64,000 nucleotides of DNA from Rebecca billardiae RCC1528. Taxonomy: Eukaryota > Haptophyta. Every line of letters starts with the position of its first letter. Within the stretch, counting starts at the first letter, position 1. The notes below the pieces were generated by a model. It was not told the origin of the DNA. It saw nothing but the letters and a program-made list of their open reading frames with translations, and searched no databases. The position numbers and the translations under genes were made by a program. Below, piece after piece: positions 62,224-64,000 of the stretch. The stretch lies in assembly GCA_965240325.2 (NCBI GenBank), contig OZ251222.1, positions 4,774,001 through 4,838,000 of the forward strand, given 5' to 3'.

Positions 62224-63007
62224 ATGCTTGTCCAGTTCGCGCTCACGGCGATGCTCGCCTTCAGTGGCCCGGCGGTCCGCGCACCGGGCGCGTCGTCGGT
62301 GAAGATGGCGACGGGTGACAAGTCGCAGGCCCTCCCGTGGGCGCCGCGGCCGGTCAACCTGGACGGCACGCTCGCCGGCGACGTTGGCTTTGATCCGCTG
62401 GGCTTCTCGTCGAAGAGCGTGGAGGACCTCTACCGCTACCGCGAGGCGGAGCTCAAGCACGGCCGCGTGTGCATGCTCGCGGTGACGGGCATGCTCACCC
62501 AGGAGCTGTACTCGTGGCCCGCGCCCGACGGCGTCTTCAAGGCGCCGACGCCGCTCGGCGCGCTCGCGACTGTGCCGGCGTTTGGGTGGATTCAGATCAT
62601 CGCGGCGATTGGCTTTCTCGAGGTGGCGGCGGCAAAGTACCAGGAGGCGCGCGTGCCGGGCGACTACGGCTTCGACCCGGTTGGGCTGTCGAAGGACGGC
62701 ATCAACCCGTGGTACGCGCAGGCCGAGCTCGAGCACGGCCGCCTCGCGATGTGGGCGACCGCCGCGTTCCTCGTGCAGTCGTCGATCACCAACGAGCCCG
62801 TGCTCAAGACGACGCTCGACTGGGTGGCGTCGATCCCGGGCAACTCGCTGTGCGCGCGCGCGCGACGCGCGCCGGATCCGCCGCGCGCCACGCCGCCGCG
62901 CGCCACCCCTGCGCACCCTCGCGCCTGGCCCGCGCTCGGCCCGCTCACCGGTGCCGCGCTCGCCTCGCCCGCCGCCCCTCGGCTGCGCGCTGGGCAGGTC
63001 CGCCTAA
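62224..63007 (+). CDS. Fucoxanthin-chlorophyll a/c light-harvesting protein
   Basis: Thylakoid antenna protein binding chlorophyll a/c and fucoxanthin. Exon 1 is 62224-62849, the intron is 62850-62997 (GTGCGC...CAG, 148 bp) and exon 2 adds only 10 nt (62998-63007), ending GNSLSA-stop. The product is 211 residues. An N-terminal leader [17 protein letters not shown] precedes a bipartite plastid-targeting region. Mature motifs are [10 protein letters not shown], helix [19 protein letters not shown] (chlorophyll-ligating Glu and His), helix [20 protein letters not shown], and helix [21 protein letters not shown] followed by [17 protein letters not shown]. Length and motifs match the haptophyte/stramenopile antenna family. 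Without splicing the frame runs into unrelated Arg/Pro-rich sequence, which supports the intron. Confidence 0.93.
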
Positions 63008-64000
63008 ATCGGACGCGGAGTCACGCATGTCGACGCGTATGCGCGTCGCGTGTGAGGCTTGCTCCACCTCCACTCGGACTGCCACGCCTGGTGGGGCGAC
63101 TGCGAGCGGGCACGGGCCTCTTGAGTGCGCTTGTGCCCGCGAATGATGCTGACGACACGACGACTGCGAGTGCCCCGAGGCACTCGACTGTCTCCTGACT
63201 GCGACGCGATGATCTATTTAGCATATCGACGGCATCATCGACCGTAAAGCTTGGCGAGAAGCCGCCGTGTCGTCTCGGACAGCGCTAATAGCGCGTGACA
63301 CTTACAGGTACGGTGCCGATACTGATTCGGTGACGATCGGTATGGCTATACTATTTATTATTATTATAAATAATAATAATATTAATTACTAATTTTATGT
63401 CTACAGCTTGATGACCCGGTTGCCGAACCGCCGTCCCGAGGGCCGCACTGCGCGTCTGCGGTCGTACCGCAGGCTGTATACTGCTGCTGGCGCCGGTCTC
63501 ACGTCAGACTCGTCATGTCATACTCATTCTATGATTTAACGACACAGGTCCAGACAGGTAGGACGACGCGGGTCTCCTGATTCGTCGGCGGCAGTGCCCG
63601 ATCGTCGACACGAAGTCGGCGTTGGTGGCAGAGCATAGCCTGCACCGCGATCGTAAAGCTTGAGCGCGGCCTTGAGCTGCTGGAGCGCGATCCACCTGCG
63701 CTGCGCGGCTCGCATGGCCCTGCTGTGCCCCGAGCGAGGGCGATGGTGCAGGTCCGGATGTCAGCTGGCAGTCTCAGCCGCTGGTAGCAGCTGGTCGAGC
63801 CTGCCCCGTGCTCCCCGAGCGGTCGCGTACGCGCCTGCCGCTCGAGCCAGCTGGCTGGCTGGCGGCGGCTGGCGCTGCGGCGTCGTCCAGGGTGCGCTTC
63901 GTCCGCTGCTGAGGCAGCTCCTCGTCGTGCAAGTCGTCGCCCGGGGGCGAGTCTCGGTCCTCGTGGAGCGGGGCAGCAGGGACTGGCGTGGGTGCAGCGG
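63008..64000. other. Gene-poor window end
   Basis: 3' flank of the light-harvesting gene and further spacer. An AT-rich tract with att/aat repeats lies at 63350-63395. No gene is supported. The last 300 bp are GC-rich with scattered gctggc words. Confidence 0.5.
63526..63588. repeat. Dispersed repeat copy 2
   Basis: Shares attctatgatttaa, gacacagg and tctcctgattcgtc, in order, with 51954-52004. The middle differs in length. Probably a member of a short dispersed family. Confidence 0.6.

Noticed and set aside
1-64000. Bacterial or plasmid origin of the window
   Set aside because: Spliceosomal introns verified by protein continuity, Sm-D1, CCR4, DENND11 and a chlorophyll a/c antenna gene all point to a eukaryotic nucleus.

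Overview
The window reads as nuclear DNA of a very GC-rich, unicellular, photosynthetic eukaryote with chlorophyll a/c-type plastids. The evidence is a fucoxanthin-chlorophyll-type light-harvesting gene, short spliceosomal introns in otherwise uninterrupted genes, an Sm-D1 core splicing protein, CCR4, DENND11 and LMBR1-type genes, and no Shine-Dalgarno sites or operons. A haptophyte (possibly pavlovophyte-like, given high GC, compact genes and few introns) fits best. A pelagophyte or another stramenopile is not excluded. Twenty-two protein genes are supported. Ten carry introns, and all thirteen inferred introns are GT-AG, mostly with a GTGCG-type donor and 86-229 bp long.

Layout. 0-13 kb: SmD1, a CHASE/histidine-kinase/receiver hybrid kinase, a triose-phosphate/nucleotide-sugar-type transporter, a repeat element with tRNA-like promoter boxes, a secreted DUF3431-like protein, and a microbial rhodopsin fused to PAS, histidine-kinase and receiver modules. 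13.4-28.9 kb: one intronless gene of 5,161 codons on the minus strand. It encodes a signal peptide, leucine-rich repeats, about 2,200 residues of Ser-Pro repeats, IPT/TIG and REJ-like regions, an EGF-like module, a GPS cleavage motif, membrane segments, an IQ-like helix and two EF hands, so it resembles polycystin-1 without the channel half. 29-49.6 kb: dense small genes, mostly in divergent pairs: MazG-like/DENND11, fucosyltransferase-like/TPR, PDZ-C2/heme-peroxidase-like, CCR4, a secreted Pro-rich membrane protein/J-domain protein, zinc-ribbon/ankyrin, and a sulfotransferase. 49.6-55.7 kb: a repeat-rich, gene-poor tract with a 393-bp inverted duplication and one unrecognised gene. 55.7-63 kb: an AGC-type kinase, a PH-LMBR1 fusion and the light-harvesting gene. 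63-64 kb: no gene seen.

Themes. Two multidomain histidine kinases lie within 9 kb of each other, one probably reading light and one an extracellular ligand. Several products would act at the membrane or cell surface: the Hyp-rich polycystin-like receptor, fucosyl- and sulfotransferases, a nucleotide-sugar-type transporter and DUF3431. Seven head-to-head gene pairs have start codons only 67-294 bp apart, so shared bidirectional promoters look like the normal arrangement.
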